From Hyphomonas sp. (GTDB taxonomy: Bacteria; Pseudomonadota; Alphaproteobacteria; Caulobacterales; Hyphomonadaceae), in assembly GCA_002700305.1 (NCBI GenBank), contig PACZ01000029.1, forward strand, positions 1 through 64,000: a stretch of DNA of 64,000 nucleotides, in the 5' to 3' direction. Below are positions 6,280 through 13,850 of the stretch, one piece after another. Within the stretch, counting starts at the first letter, position 1, and each line of letters starts with the position of its first letter. Below the pieces are notes generated by a model. It ran no database searches. It was not told where the DNA came from and worked only from the letters and a program-made list of their open reading frames with translations. The position numbers and the translations under genes are program-made.

Positions 6280-8532
6280 TCAGAAAGACACTTCCACGCC
6301 CATCAGAAACTCGAACGGCTTGCCGGGACGCAGGCCCGCCGGATCGATCGAGGCGACATAGACCTCGTCGAACAGGTTCTCGGCCTTGGCCCGCACGCGG
6401 ATGCGGTCGGTCAGGTCCACCCAGATCGCCATGTCGGCCACCCAGCGCGCTTCGATCAATTCGCGCTCCGGGATGCGCCCCTGCCCGGCGCGCGCCCGCG
6501 CATCGGAGACATAATTGCCCGACAGGCTCGCGCCCCAGCGATCCGTTTCCACGCCTGCACTCAGCGTCAGCTGCTGGTCGGCGATATAAGGCAGTTCATC
6601 CCCGGCGACGACATCGCCCCAGGGCTCATAGTCGCTCTCGAAGCTCGTCTGGAATTCGGCATCGGTCAGCGTGTAGACGAGGCTGAGTGGAATGGAAAAA
6701 TCCGTGCTCAGAGCAGATCCGGCATCCCAGCTGGCCGTCACTTCCAGGCCCTGCACATCGACTTCGCCGCCATTGAACTGGTCGCCCACCGTACAGCCGC
6801 CGCCGGACGAGGCCGTGCAGGTGCCCAGCAGGTTCGAATAGTCATTGAAGTACGCGATGGCTTCCAGTTCGAACTCCCCGCGCGAATAGCGTCCTCCGAA
6901 CTCCCAGTTCACGCTTTCCTCGACATCGGCATTTGTCGTGCCGGGGCTCGCGATGGCGAAGCCGCGATGCACACCGGCCAGCAGCGTCGTCGTCTCGCTG
7001 ATCTCATAGAGCGCGCTGAGGCCGGGCACGACCACCGTGTCGGAGAGCTCCCTCACCTGCGTCGGCCCGGCGGCGCGGGTCGGATCGCTGGTCGAATAGT
7101 CTTCCCGCGTCAGTTCGTAATCCTCGAACCGCGCGCCGCCCGTCACGGACAGGCGCCCGAGGGTGAACTTGTCCTGCACGAACAGGGCGAGCGCCTCGCC
7201 GGAGGAAATCCGGTTTGCCTGGCTGCCCGCGGCGCCCGCCGTGGTCAGGATCAGCTGCCCGCCCTCCAGGCGATAGGCATCCTCTTCCTGGAAGCGGTCT
7301 TCCTCGTCCTGATGCAGGCGGGCCCCGATGGTCAGGTCATGCTCGATGCCGCCAAAGGCTGTCTTCCAGTTCAGCACCGACTGGACGCCCTCGCTGTAAT
7401 AGGCCCGCCGGTTGGCCCGGTAGACGATGGAATCGTCAAGGCTCGCCGTGCCCACCGCGAGAGCATATTCGGCCGCATAGGTCACCGGGTCTGCCAGCAC
7501 GCTGGAGATCGAGACATCCCCGCTCGCGCCCGTGCCGCCTGAATTGATACCCTGCAGCTTGTACCAATTGCGGGCAAAATCGTGGTGATAGGCAATCGTC
7601 GTCAGGCTGAGGTCCGGCGTGAGATCGATCCGGTGGGTCAGCTGGAACAGCTCGTTCTCGCCATTGAACACATCGTCGGTACTCGCATCATAGCGCCGGT
7701 ACGGGTCTGCCCGGAAATCGTCCAGCGTCAGGCCGAGATAGGTCTCGTTCGAAGTCTCTTCCCGCGTCTGGTATTTCAGCTCCACGCTCTGCGGCATGGC
7801 CCCTTCGGCCTTGTAGGCACCGAGCTTCACGACCAGGTCGTCCGCATCGAATCCGGTCGGGCCGCCATTGTCCAGCCGCTTGAACCCGTCCGTCTCGTCG
7901 GTGAACACTTCGACGAGTCCGCCCAGCTGCCAGCCCGGCGCCGCGTCCGCCTTGCCGCCCAGCCAGAGGTGCGCGCGCTGGCGGTCATTGGTACCGAACA
8001 TCACCTGTCCGTAGCCGGACGGGGCCTCCGGCACAGGCGTCGAGAACATGTTGATCGCCCCGCCCGTGGTACGCGGGCCGTAGAGGATCGCCGCCGGGCC
8101 CTTGGTCACCTCGATGGCGCTCATCCGGGCGATGGTCGGGAAGTAATAGGCCGATGGCGAGGCATAAGGCGCCGGCGAGATCGGCACGCCATCTTCCATC
8201 AGGGCAACACGAGACGAGCGGTCAGAGCCGGAGCCGCGCAGGCCGATATTCGGGCGCAGGCCATAGCCGTCCTCTTCCTGGATGTTGACGCCCGGCACGG
8301 CGCGCAGGATGCGCAGCACGTCGCTCTGGGCCTGCACCGACAGGTCTGCATCCGTCAGGAACGAGACCGAGCCTGCCACATCCAGCGCCGCCTCGGACGA
8401 GCCTGTGACCACGACAGTCGACAACAGGCGATAGCGGTCGTCCCCTTCTGCCGCCTCCGGCGCCTCCGCCCCGGCCGAAAGGGCCAGCGCCGCCACAGGC
8501 GCCATCAGGAAACTGCTCTTCAAACCGCTCAC
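6280..8532 (-). CDS. TonB-dependent outer-membrane receptor (FecA-like)
   Basis: This 750-residue outer-membrane barrel has a signal peptide (about residues 1-22). It then shows a TonB-box-like STVVVTGS, the plug domain (VLRILRAVPGVNIQEEDGYG, RPNIGLRGSG, VTKGPAAILYGPRTTGGAIN) and a long beta-barrel ending in phenylalanine (FLMGVEVSF), the usual outer-membrane sorting signal. The plug resembles Fe(III)-dicitrate receptors (FecA), but no FecIR-type sigma/anti-sigma pair is nearby and there is no N-terminal signalling domain before the plug. It imports a scarce ligand, probably a ferric chelate, using TonB-ExbBD energy. The ligand is inferred only. Confidence 0.9.
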   Translation of the reverse strand: MSGLKSSFLMAPVAALALSAGAEAPEAAEGDDRYRLLSTVVVTGSSEAALDVAGSVSFLTDADLSVQAQSDVLRILRAVPGVNIQEEDGYGLRPNIGLRGSGSDRSSRVALMEDGVPISPAPYASPSAYYFPTIARMSAIEVTKGPAAILYGPRTTGGAINMFSTPVPEAPSGYGQVMFGTNDRQRAHLWLGGKADAAPGWQLGGLVEVFTDETDGFKRLDNGGPTGFDADDLVVKLGAYKAEGAMPQSVELKYQTREETSNETYLGLTLDDFRADPYRRYDASTDDVFNGENELFQLTHRIDLTPDLSLTTIAYHHDFARNWYKLQGINSGGTGASGDVSISSVLADPVTYAAEYALAVGTASLDDSIVYRANRRAYYSEGVQSVLNWKTAFGGIEHDLTIGARLHQDEEDRFQEEDAYRLEGGQLILTTAGAAGSQANRISSGEALALFVQDKFTLGRLSVTGGARFEDYELTREDYSTSDPTRAAGPTQVRELSDTVVVPGLSALYEISETTTLLAGVHRGFAIASPGTTNADVEESVNWEFGGRYSRGEFELEAIAYFNDYSNLLGTCTASSGGGCTVGDQFNGGEVDVQGLEVTASWDAGSALSTDFSIPLSLVYTLTDAEFQTSFESDYEPWGDVVAGDELPYIADQQLTLSAGVETDRWGASLSGNYVSDARARAGQGRIPERELIEARWVADMAIWVDLTDRIRVRAKAENLFDEVYVASIDPAGLRPGKPFEFLMGVEVSF

Positions 8533-8688
8533 GCCGCCCTCGCTCCGCTTATTTTCTATACAAGTCGCGGCTGTTTATTGGAGGCAGTTTGAGAATGCAA
8601 GTGCGACCTATTTGCAAAAACAGCGAAGAGTCCTACTCATCCCCCAGCCACCCTCCAGGGCCTGAACGTCAAAGCAAAGGGTGCACGA

Positions 8689-9057
8689 TCACCCGCCCAG
8701 CGGCTTCATGTAGGTGGCGAGGTCGAAATAGTCGCGCCAGACGGCGATCTTGCCATCCTTCATCTCGAAGACGCCGCAACAGGGCAGGTCTATCTGCTTG
8801 CCATGCGCGACAGTCCGGTCGAGGCGTTCGGCGATCACCGTGTCTCCGGCGGACATCAGTGTGAGGACATCCCAGGTCGTCTCACTCCAGCCATTGATGA
8901 AGCCACCGATAAACTTGCGCAGCGCCTCATGCCCCTGGACCGGGCCCGTCGGCATGTTGTGATAGATGCCGTCCTCGGCAAAGAAGCCCACCAGCTCCTC
9001 CACATCCAGCCGCGACCACGCCGCAATAAAATCCCGGATCACCTGTTCATTGCTCAT
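8689..9057 (-). CDS. limonene-1,2-epoxide hydrolase family protein
   Basis: The 122-residue SnoaL-fold protein retains every catalytic position known from Rhodococcus limonene epoxide hydrolase. Tyr32-x-Asn34 positions the water, then come Arg78-x-Asp80 and Asp109 (ERLDR, VWRDYFD), with the same spacing between the first two pairs as in the reference enzyme. It is therefore probably a real epoxide hydrolase opening a small epoxide, not just a fold relative. GGGAG precedes the ATG at 9057; the longer open frame to 9117 is not used. It stands alone on its strand. Confidence 0.75.
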   Translation of the reverse strand: MSNEQVIRDFIAAWSRLDVEELVGFFAEDGIYHNMPTGPVQGHEALRKFIGGFINGWSETTWDVLTLMSAGDTVIAERLDRTVAHGKQIDLPCCGVFEMKDGKIAVWRDYFDLATYMKPLGG

Positions 9058-9107
9058 GGCGTTTCTCCCTATTGTTCTTGTGACGATGAAACCGCCGTAT
9101 GAACAAC

Positions 9108-9165
9108 CGTATATCACGCCAGCTCCGGTGACACGCGCCAGATGACCGAGGCTGCCACCGCCGGT
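9108..9165 (+). pseudogene. decayed fragment of a flavodoxin-like gene
   Basis: Read on the plus strand this stretch translates as VYHASSGDTRQMTEAATA. That closely matches IYHSRTGGTRQMAEAAFA from the flavodoxin gene at 5772-6269, with long identical nucleotide runs (for example acgcgccagatg). Similarity stops abruptly on both sides and no intact frame with a start codon and a full-length protein exists. It looks like the remnant of a second copy, now in the gap between the epoxide hydrolase and pnuC. Confidence 0.55.
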
Positions 9166-9244
9166 TCACGATGGAAATTAGAATTCTTGCCCTCTATCAA
9201 GAACCAGAGCAGCTTATCCTGCAACGGTAGGAGAGTCCTCCAGC

Positions 9245-9829
9245 ATGACCTGGACTGAAATCGCGGGCTTCATCACCGGCGCGCTTTGCGTGTGGCTGGT
9301 GGTGAAGCGGAATATCTGGAATTTTCCGGTCGGGATCGCGAACTATATTTTCTTCTTTGTGCTGTTCATCGGGTCGGGCCTGTATGCCGATGCGGGGCTG
9401 CAGGTGGTTTATTTCGGGTTGGCGCTTTATGGATGGTATTCCTGGCTCTACGGGGCGGAGGATCATTCCGCGCTGAAAGTGCACAACCCCACCCTGCCGC
9501 AATTCCTCGCCTGCCTTGCCGCCGTGGGTGTGATCTGGGCCGCAATCCAGTTCGGCCTCTCCCGCTACACAGACTCCACCGTCGCCGGGTGGGACGCGAT
9601 CACCACGGCGCTCAGCCTCGTCGCGCAGTTCATGCTGTCGCGGAAATGGATTGCCAACTGGTGGCTGTGGATCGCGGCGGACCTGATCTACATCCCGCTC
9701 TATGCGGTGAAAGGCCTGTGGCTGACGGCCGGGCTCTACGGCATCTTCCTCGCCATGTGCGTAGTGGGTCTGATGGAATGGCGCGCCGCGCGGGCGAAGA
9801 TGCTGGCGGCGGAAAATCCCGCCACCTGA
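9245..9829 (+). CDS. pnuC: nicotinamide/nucleoside transporter PnuC
   Basis: The 194-residue integral membrane protein has about seven hydrophobic segments. Its family signatures include WNFPVGIANYIFFFVLF and the aromatic helix WLWIAADLIYIPLYAVKGLWLTA (tryptophan-rich repeat). PnuC proteins are facilitators for nicotinamide riboside or related vitamins; trapping by a kinase gives directionality. GGAGAG sits close upstream of the ATG. No kinase (NadR) is adjacent, so the precise substrate (nicotinamide riboside, thiamine or riboflavin relatives) is not settled. Its stop abuts the convergent epimerase gene without a gap. Confidence 0.88.
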   Translation: MTWTEIAGFITGALCVWLVVKRNIWNFPVGIANYIFFFVLFIGSGLYADAGLQVVYFGLALYGWYSWLYGAEDHSALKVHNPTLPQFLACLAAVGVIWAAIQFGLSRYTDSTVAGWDAITTALSLVAQFMLSRKWIANWWLWIAADLIYIPLYAVKGLWLTAGLYGIFLAMCVVGLMEWRAARAKMLAAENPAT

Positions 9830-10723
9830 TCAGCCCTCCTCCGCCAGAATCGCGGCGAGGCCTTCGCGGTAAGTCGGGTATTTCGGGCGCCAGTTCAGAG
9901 CGGCCTTGGTGCGGGCGTTGGAGATGCGTTTGCACTCGGCATAGAAACTGCGCGCCATCGGGCTGAGGCCCGCGTCCTCGAACGGGATTTCCGGCGGCGG
10001 GTCCATGCCGAGCAATTCCGCGGCGTGGGCGATCACGTCCTGCGGCGGGGCGGGTTCGTCGTCGCAGAGATGAAACACGCCCCCTGCCCGCGCCGCTGCC
10101 TCCGGGCGTTGGTGCAGAGCGAGGAGACCGCTTGCGATATCGTCCACATGCACGCGGGAGAAGACCTGCCCCGGCTTCACGATGCGCCGGGCCGTGCCTT
10201 CCCGCAGCCGGTCAAAGGCGGAGCGGCCGGGGCCATAGATGCCCGGCAGGCGCACGATGCTGACGCGTCCGCCGGTCGCCTCGCGCCACTGGTCTTCGGC
10301 GATGGCCCGGGCGGTCGCGCGGCGGCTCTGCGGGTTCGTCTCGCTCCACTCGAACGTCCAGCCGCCGGCCAGGTCTCCATAGACGCCGGTGGTCGACAAA
10401 TAGGTCACGCGGAGGTCATGGCTTAGTCCGGTATAGTCATGATCCGGTCCGGTATGGTCATGGCGTGGTCTGGTATGCACATGGCGTAACACGGGGCAGC
10501 CATGCGCATCCGGCGGGATCGTCACCAGAAGGCATGCCTTATCGGGCAGCTGGAGGGGGCTGTCGCCATCCCAGACGCGGGCGTCGATGCCGCCGGCCCG
10601 CAGCGCCTCGGCCTTCGCCTCGCTGCGCACCGTACCGGCGACCGGGCCGGGCCAGATCCGCGCCAGATGTGTGGCACTATAGCCAAGCCCGGCGATAAAA
10701 AGCACAGATGGCTGAACTGTCAT
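9830..10723 (-). CDS. NAD-dependent epimerase/dehydratase-like (SDR) protein with repeat insert
   Basis: This 297-residue Rossmann protein has an N-terminal FIAGLGYSATHLA dinucleotide loop, LLVTIPPDAHG and YLSTTGVYGD with the SDR tyrosine (Tyr115), then VRLPGIYGPGRSAFDRL and VHVDDIASGLLA. These are hallmarks of the YeeZ-like branch of extended SDRs. The substrate is unknown. Between the NAD domain strand and the active-site strand, residues about 83-104 are a His/Asp-rich insert encoded by three 21-bp tandem repeats (10414-10476), which probably forms a surface loop. It is convergent with pnuC and divergent from the TPR gene. Confidence 0.78.
   Translation of the reverse strand: MTVQPSVLFIAGLGYSATHLARIWPGPVAGTVRSEAKAEALRAGGIDARVWDGDSPLQLPDKACLLVTIPPDAHGCPVLRHVHTRPRHDHTGPDHDYTGLSHDLRVTYLSTTGVYGDLAGGWTFEWSETNPQSRRATARAIAEDQWREATGGRVSIVRLPGIYGPGRSAFDRLREGTARRIVKPGQVFSRVHVDDIASGLLALHQRPEAAARAGGVFHLCDDEPAPPQDVIAHAAELLGMDPPPEIPFEDAGLSPMARSFYAECKRISNARTKAALNWRPKYPTYREGLAAILAEEG
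10414..10476. repeat. three in-frame 21-bp tandem repeats inside the epimerase gene
   Basis: Units at 10414-10434, 10435-10455 and 10456-10476 share GTCATG near one end and GTC(C/T)GGTAT at the other; a partial fourth unit begins at 10477. Because 21 is a multiple of three, copy changes would add or remove seven residues (HDHTGPD/HDYTGLS type) without shifting the frame. Confidence 0.8.
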
Positions 10724-10784
10724 TTGCGTGGCGCAATCCCATTGTATCTATGGGGTTTGTTACAGGTTCCGGAGTGTCCGATCC

Positions 10785-11468
10785 ATGCCCCTTCTCACCG
10801 CGGCCGCCGTCTCGTTCGTGATGCTGCAAACGGCCGGAGAGCGTATCGCCGCGCAGGAACAGGCACGGCTGGAGGCCTGCCTCGCCAAGATCGAGACCGA
10901 TCCGGACGACGCCTATGAAGACGGCCTCGCCTGGACCTATCAGGGTAACCGCCCCGGCGCACGCCAGTGCACAGCCATGGCGCTGATCGCCCTCGGCCAT
11001 CAGGCGGAAGGTGCCGAACGGCTAAAAAACCTCGCAAATTCAACGGATGGCGGCACGCTGGAGCAGCGTGCGGCCTATCTCTCACAGGCCGGGAATGCGT
11101 GGATCGAGGCCGATGACCCGGACTCCGCCCTGAAGGCGTTCGATGGCGCCCTGAAGATCGCGCCCGATGCACCGGAACTGCTGCTGGACCGGGCCTCGGC
11201 CCACATGCTGCTGGAGAATTACGACGAGGCCATCGACGACCTCGACGCCGTCCTGCTGCGCGTGCCGGGCCATGGCGAGGCCTACCAGATGCGCGGCGCC
11301 GCCTGGCTCGCCAAGGGCGATCCGGACAAGGCGATGCTGGACGTGAATGCGGCGATGGAAGCCAATCCGGAAGACATCAACACGCTGGTCCTGCGCGGAC
11401 AGGTGCGCGAAGCGCTGCGCCTGCAGGCCGACGCCGGCGGGCCAATCGAGCGGCTGGAAACCGACTAG
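10785..11468 (+). CDS. TPR-repeat protein
   Basis: The 227-residue protein starts MPLLTAAAVSFVMLQTAGERIAAQEQ, with a hydrophobic start that may be a signal peptide. It has at least three tetratricopeptide repeats in its second half (AWIEADDPDSALKAFDGALKIAPD, ASAHMLLENYDEAIDDLDAVLLRVPG, AAWLAKGDPDKAMLDVNAAMEANPE; each listed in part). TPRs mediate protein contacts; no partner can be named. The ATG at 10785 is chosen for an upstream GGAG; the longer frame overlaps the promoter of the divergent epimerase gene. It is convergent with arsC. Confidence 0.72.
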   Translation: MPLLTAAAVSFVMLQTAGERIAAQEQARLEACLAKIETDPDDAYEDGLAWTYQGNRPGARQCTAMALIALGHQAEGAERLKNLANSTDGGTLEQRAAYLSQAGNAWIEADDPDSALKAFDGALKIAPDAPELLLDRASAHMLLENYDEAIDDLDAVLLRVPGHGEAYQMRGAAWLAKGDPDKAMLDVNAAMEANPEDINTLVLRGQVREALRLQADAGGPIERLETD

Positions 11469-11471
11469 GCC

Positions 11472-11891
11472 TCAGCCCACACGCTGGCCGTTTTCGTCGA
11501 TCAGAAGCGCGCCATCTTCCTTGTAAAACGGGCCCGGCGGCAGCGTTTCCAGCAGATCCAGCACCGCCTCGCTCGGCCGGCACAGGCGCACGCCTTTCGG
11601 GCTGCAAACGATAGGCCGGTTCACGAGCACCGGGTGTTCCAGCATCGCCTCCAGGATCGCTTCGTCGCTGACGCCCGCCTCCAGCAGGCCAAGTTCCTTC
11701 GCAGGGGATTTTGTTTCCCGCAAGGCGCTGCGCGGTGTCAGGCCGGCGGCTGCGAACAGGCCGAGCAGTTGCGGGCGGGTCCAGCCTTCTTTCAGGTATT
11801 CGATCACGGTGGGCGTCTCGCCGCTCGCCTCGATGATGGCCAGCACGTTGCGTGAGGTGCCGCAGTCCGGATTGTGATGAATGACGATCAT
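11472..11891 (-). CDS. arsC: arsenate reductase (glutaredoxin-coupled ArsC type)
   Basis: The 139-residue ArsC has the active-site sequence [13 protein letters not shown] with catalytic Cys10 and the downstream [12 protein letters not shown] and [15 protein letters not shown] segments carrying the conserved arginines. It reduces arsenate to arsenite using glutathione/glutaredoxin in the cytoplasm. The ATG overlaps the stop of the upstream acr3 by 4 nt, so translation is coupled. It is the last gene of the arsR-arsI-acr3-arsC operon, supplying arsenite to the exporter. Confidence 0.92.
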   Translation of the reverse strand: MIVIHHNPDCGTSRNVLAIIEASGETPTVIEYLKEGWTRPQLLGLFAAAGLTPRSALRETKSPAKELGLLEAGVSDEAILEAMLEHPVLVNRPIVCSPKGVRLCRPSEAVLDLLETLPPGPFYKEDGALLIDENGQRVG

Positions 11892-12931
11892 GGCGCGGCG
11901 GCCTCCCCTGTTTCGGTGACGAAAGCAGACCGGGTCCGGTTGGCGAATGCGACCAGCGACAACATCACCGGCACCTCGACCAGCACGCCGACGACGGTCG
12001 CCAGCGCGGCCCCGGAGTTCAGCCCGAACAGGCTGATCGCAACGGCAACCGCCAGCTCAAAGAAATTGGACGTGCCGATCAGGGCGCAGGGCGCCGCGAT
12101 CCGGTGCGGCACTTTCCAGGCCCAGGCCGCTGCATAGGCCAGCGCGAAGATGCCATAGGACTGGATCAGGATCGGCACGGCGATCAGCGCGATCACAGCA
12201 GGTTTTGCCAGAATGGTGGAACTCTGGAAGCCGAACAGCAGGATGACGGTGGCCAGCAGTCCGATAACGGAGAGCGGCTTGATCCGGTGGGTAAAACCCG
12301 TCACCGCCGCCTCCCCGCCCTGCCGGGACAGCGCGTTGCGCGTAAGGACGCCAGCAATCAGCGGGATGACGACATACAGCGCTACCGACAGGAGCAGCGT
12401 TTCCCACGGCACGCTGATCTCCGTCACGCCCAGCAGGAAGGCAACAATCGGGGCGAAGGCGAACACCATCACCGCATCGTTCACGCTGACCTGTACCAGC
12501 GTGTAGTTCGGATCGCCGCGTGTCAGCTGGGACCACACGAAGACCATGGCCGTGCACGGCGCCGCCCCCAGCAGGATCAGGCCGGCAATATAGCCCTCCG
12601 CATCCGCAGCAGGGATGAAGCCAGCGAAGACATGACGAAAGAACAGGACGCCCAGCATGGCCATGGTGAACGGCTTGATCAGCCAGTTCACCACCAGCGT
12701 GATGACCAGTCCCTTGGGCCGCTCGCCAACCCGGCGCATGGCGGAGAAGTCGATGCCGATCATCATGGGCCAGACCATCGCCCAGATCAGGATGGCAACC
12801 GCGAAATTCACATTCGCATATTCCAGCGCCGCCAGCGCCGAGAACACGCCGGGCACCAATGACCCGAGGCCGATCCCTGCAAGGATGCAGAGACCGACCC
12901 AAACCGACAGATATTTCTCGAACGCCCCCAT
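11888..12931 (-). CDS. acr3: arsenite efflux permease ACR3
   Basis: The 347-residue, roughly ten-helix BASS-superfamily permease carries ACR3 signatures: [11 protein letters not shown], the conserved cysteine in [19 protein letters not shown], the glutamate in [16 protein letters not shown], and LVEVPVML. It exports As(III) across the inner membrane driven by the proton gradient. The ATG at 12931 ([13 protein letters not shown]) is chosen because the frame upstream lies inside arsI. It is 4 nt from arsI and overlaps arsC by 4 nt. Confidence 0.92.
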   Translation of the reverse strand: MGAFEKYLSVWVGLCILAGIGLGSLVPGVFSALAALEYANVNFAVAILIWAMVWPMMIGIDFSAMRRVGERPKGLVITLVVNWLIKPFTMAMLGVLFFRHVFAGFIPAADAEGYIAGLILLGAAPCTAMVFVWSQLTRGDPNYTLVQVSVNDAVMVFAFAPIVAFLLGVTEISVPWETLLLSVALYVVIPLIAGVLTRNALSRQGGEAAVTGFTHRIKPLSVIGLLATVILLFGFQSSTILAKPAVIALIAVPILIQSYGIFALAYAAAWAWKVPHRIAAPCALIGTSNFFELAVAVAISLFGLNSGAALATVVGVLVEVPVMLSLVAFANRTRSAFVTETGEAAAP

Positions 12932-12935
12932 GACC

Positions 12936-13424
12936 TCAGCCGCAGCAGCCAGAGTTTTTCGGTTCGGCGATCGCAGGCGCGCAGCAGGCGCCGGCAACGG
13001 CCATGCCGGTTGGCGTCGAAGCAAGGCGCCCGTCATTCAGTTCCGGCCCGCCGCCATAGACAGCGCTGTCTCCGGTCGTGTGGAAAACTTCCCACGGCAC
13101 GCCGGCGGGATCAGAGACCCAGCTCTTCTCCGACTGGGCGTAGCAGCAAACCGTCTCCCCCTCTTCCAGCACAGGGGCATCGGCCCGCTTCAGCCGGTCA
13201 TATACGTCGGCGAGCTCACCGGAATCCTCTGCCTGAATGCCAAGATGCTCGACGCCGGGCGCCGCGCCACGGGCACTGATGGCGAGGTTAACGCGCGGAT
13301 CGTCCAGCATCCATTTGGCGTAGTCATCCTTCACCACGCTTGGCGGTGCGTCGAACAAGGTGGAATAGAAGTCGATCGAGCGCTGGAGGTTGTCCACCGC
13401 GATGTGCACATGGAGACGTTTCAT
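12936..13424 (-). CDS. arsI: ArsI-type organoarsenical C-As lyase (glyoxalase/CadI family)
   Basis: The 162-residue protein is a vicinal-oxygen-chelate fold member. It has an N-terminal histidine (HVHIAVD), His60 (GVEHLGIQ) and Glu112 (VPWEVF) placed as the Fe(II) ligands of ArsI, and the vicinal cysteine pair Cys93-Cys94 ([14 protein letters not shown]) that binds trivalent methylarsenicals in characterised ArsI. The enzyme cleaves the C-As bond of MAs(III) and aromatic arsenicals. The C-terminal tail holds two more CC pairs (GACCAP, SGCCG), probably extra metalloid ligands. The start MKRLHVHI at 13424 avoids overlap with arsR. Confidence 0.82.
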   Translation of the reverse strand: MKRLHVHIAVDNLQRSIDFYSTLFDAPPSVVKDDYAKWMLDDPRVNLAISARGAAPGVEHLGIQAEDSGELADVYDRLKRADAPVLEEGETVCCYAQSEKSWVSDPAGVPWEVFHTTGDSAVYGGGPELNDGRLASTPTGMAVAGACCAPAIAEPKNSGCCG

Positions 13425-13447
13425 GATGTTTCCTTTCCGGTGGGATT

Positions 13448-13783
13448 TCAGCAACACGCAGATTGCGCTGCCGCCATGATGGGGCTGCAAACCTCTTCCC
13501 GGCCCTGACAGCAGTCTTCCATCAGGAACACGATCAGTCCGCTGATGGCGTCGTAGTTGGCGGTGTAAATGATGGACCGGCCCTGCCGGTTGCCTTCGAT
13601 GAGGCCCGAATTCGACAGAATATTGAGCTGTGATGACAGTGTGTTCGGGGGCACGCCAAGGGCCACCGCAATGTCCCCGGCGGGCAGGCCGTCATGCCCG
13701 GCTTTCACCAGAAGACGGAACACGGCCAGCCGGTTTTCCTGGGCGAGCGCGGACAATTGCGAGAGGGCAGTTTTTGATTCCAT
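13448..13783 (-). CDS. arsR: ArsR-family metalloid-responsive repressor
   Basis: The 111-residue winged-helix repressor has its recognition region in PPNTLSSQLNILSNSGLIEGNRQGRSIIY. Its cysteines cluster in the C-terminal part: Cys91, Cys92 and Cys99 (MEDCCQGREEVC), plus Cys110-Cys111 at the very end, which suggests an As(III) site distinct from the classic helix-alpha3 CxC. It heads the arsR-arsI-acr3-arsC operon and presumably represses it until arsenite binds. The promoter lies so close to the ATG that the message may be leaderless. Confidence 0.9.
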   Translation of the reverse strand: MESKTALSQLSALAQENRLAVFRLLVKAGHDGLPAGDIAVALGVPPNTLSSQLNILSNSGLIEGNRQGRSIIYTANYDAISGLIVFLMEDCCQGREEVCSPIMAAAQSACC

Positions 13784-13817
13784 AATTCCACGATAATGGA
13801 AATATGGAATTCGTCAA
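13784..13817 (-). promoter_or_regulatory. ars promoter/operator, probably leaderless
   Basis: On the minus strand TTGACG (13817-13812) is followed after 16 nt by TATCGT (13795-13790), only 6 nt before the arsR ATG. Transcription would therefore start at or next to the ATG, and no Shine-Dalgarno is seen. ATTCCATA upstream and TATGGAAT overlapping the start codon form an inverted repeat covering the -10 box, a likely ArsR operator. Confidence 0.5.
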
Positions 13818-13850
13818 CACCCTCCGGACCGGATGCTGACTTCCTGAATT

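Noticed and set aside
8580-8620. Fur or Irr box upstream of the TonB-dependent receptor
   Set aside because: TGAGAATGCAA and TTTGCAAA-like pieces are present, but they do not form a symmetric site close to any known consensus.
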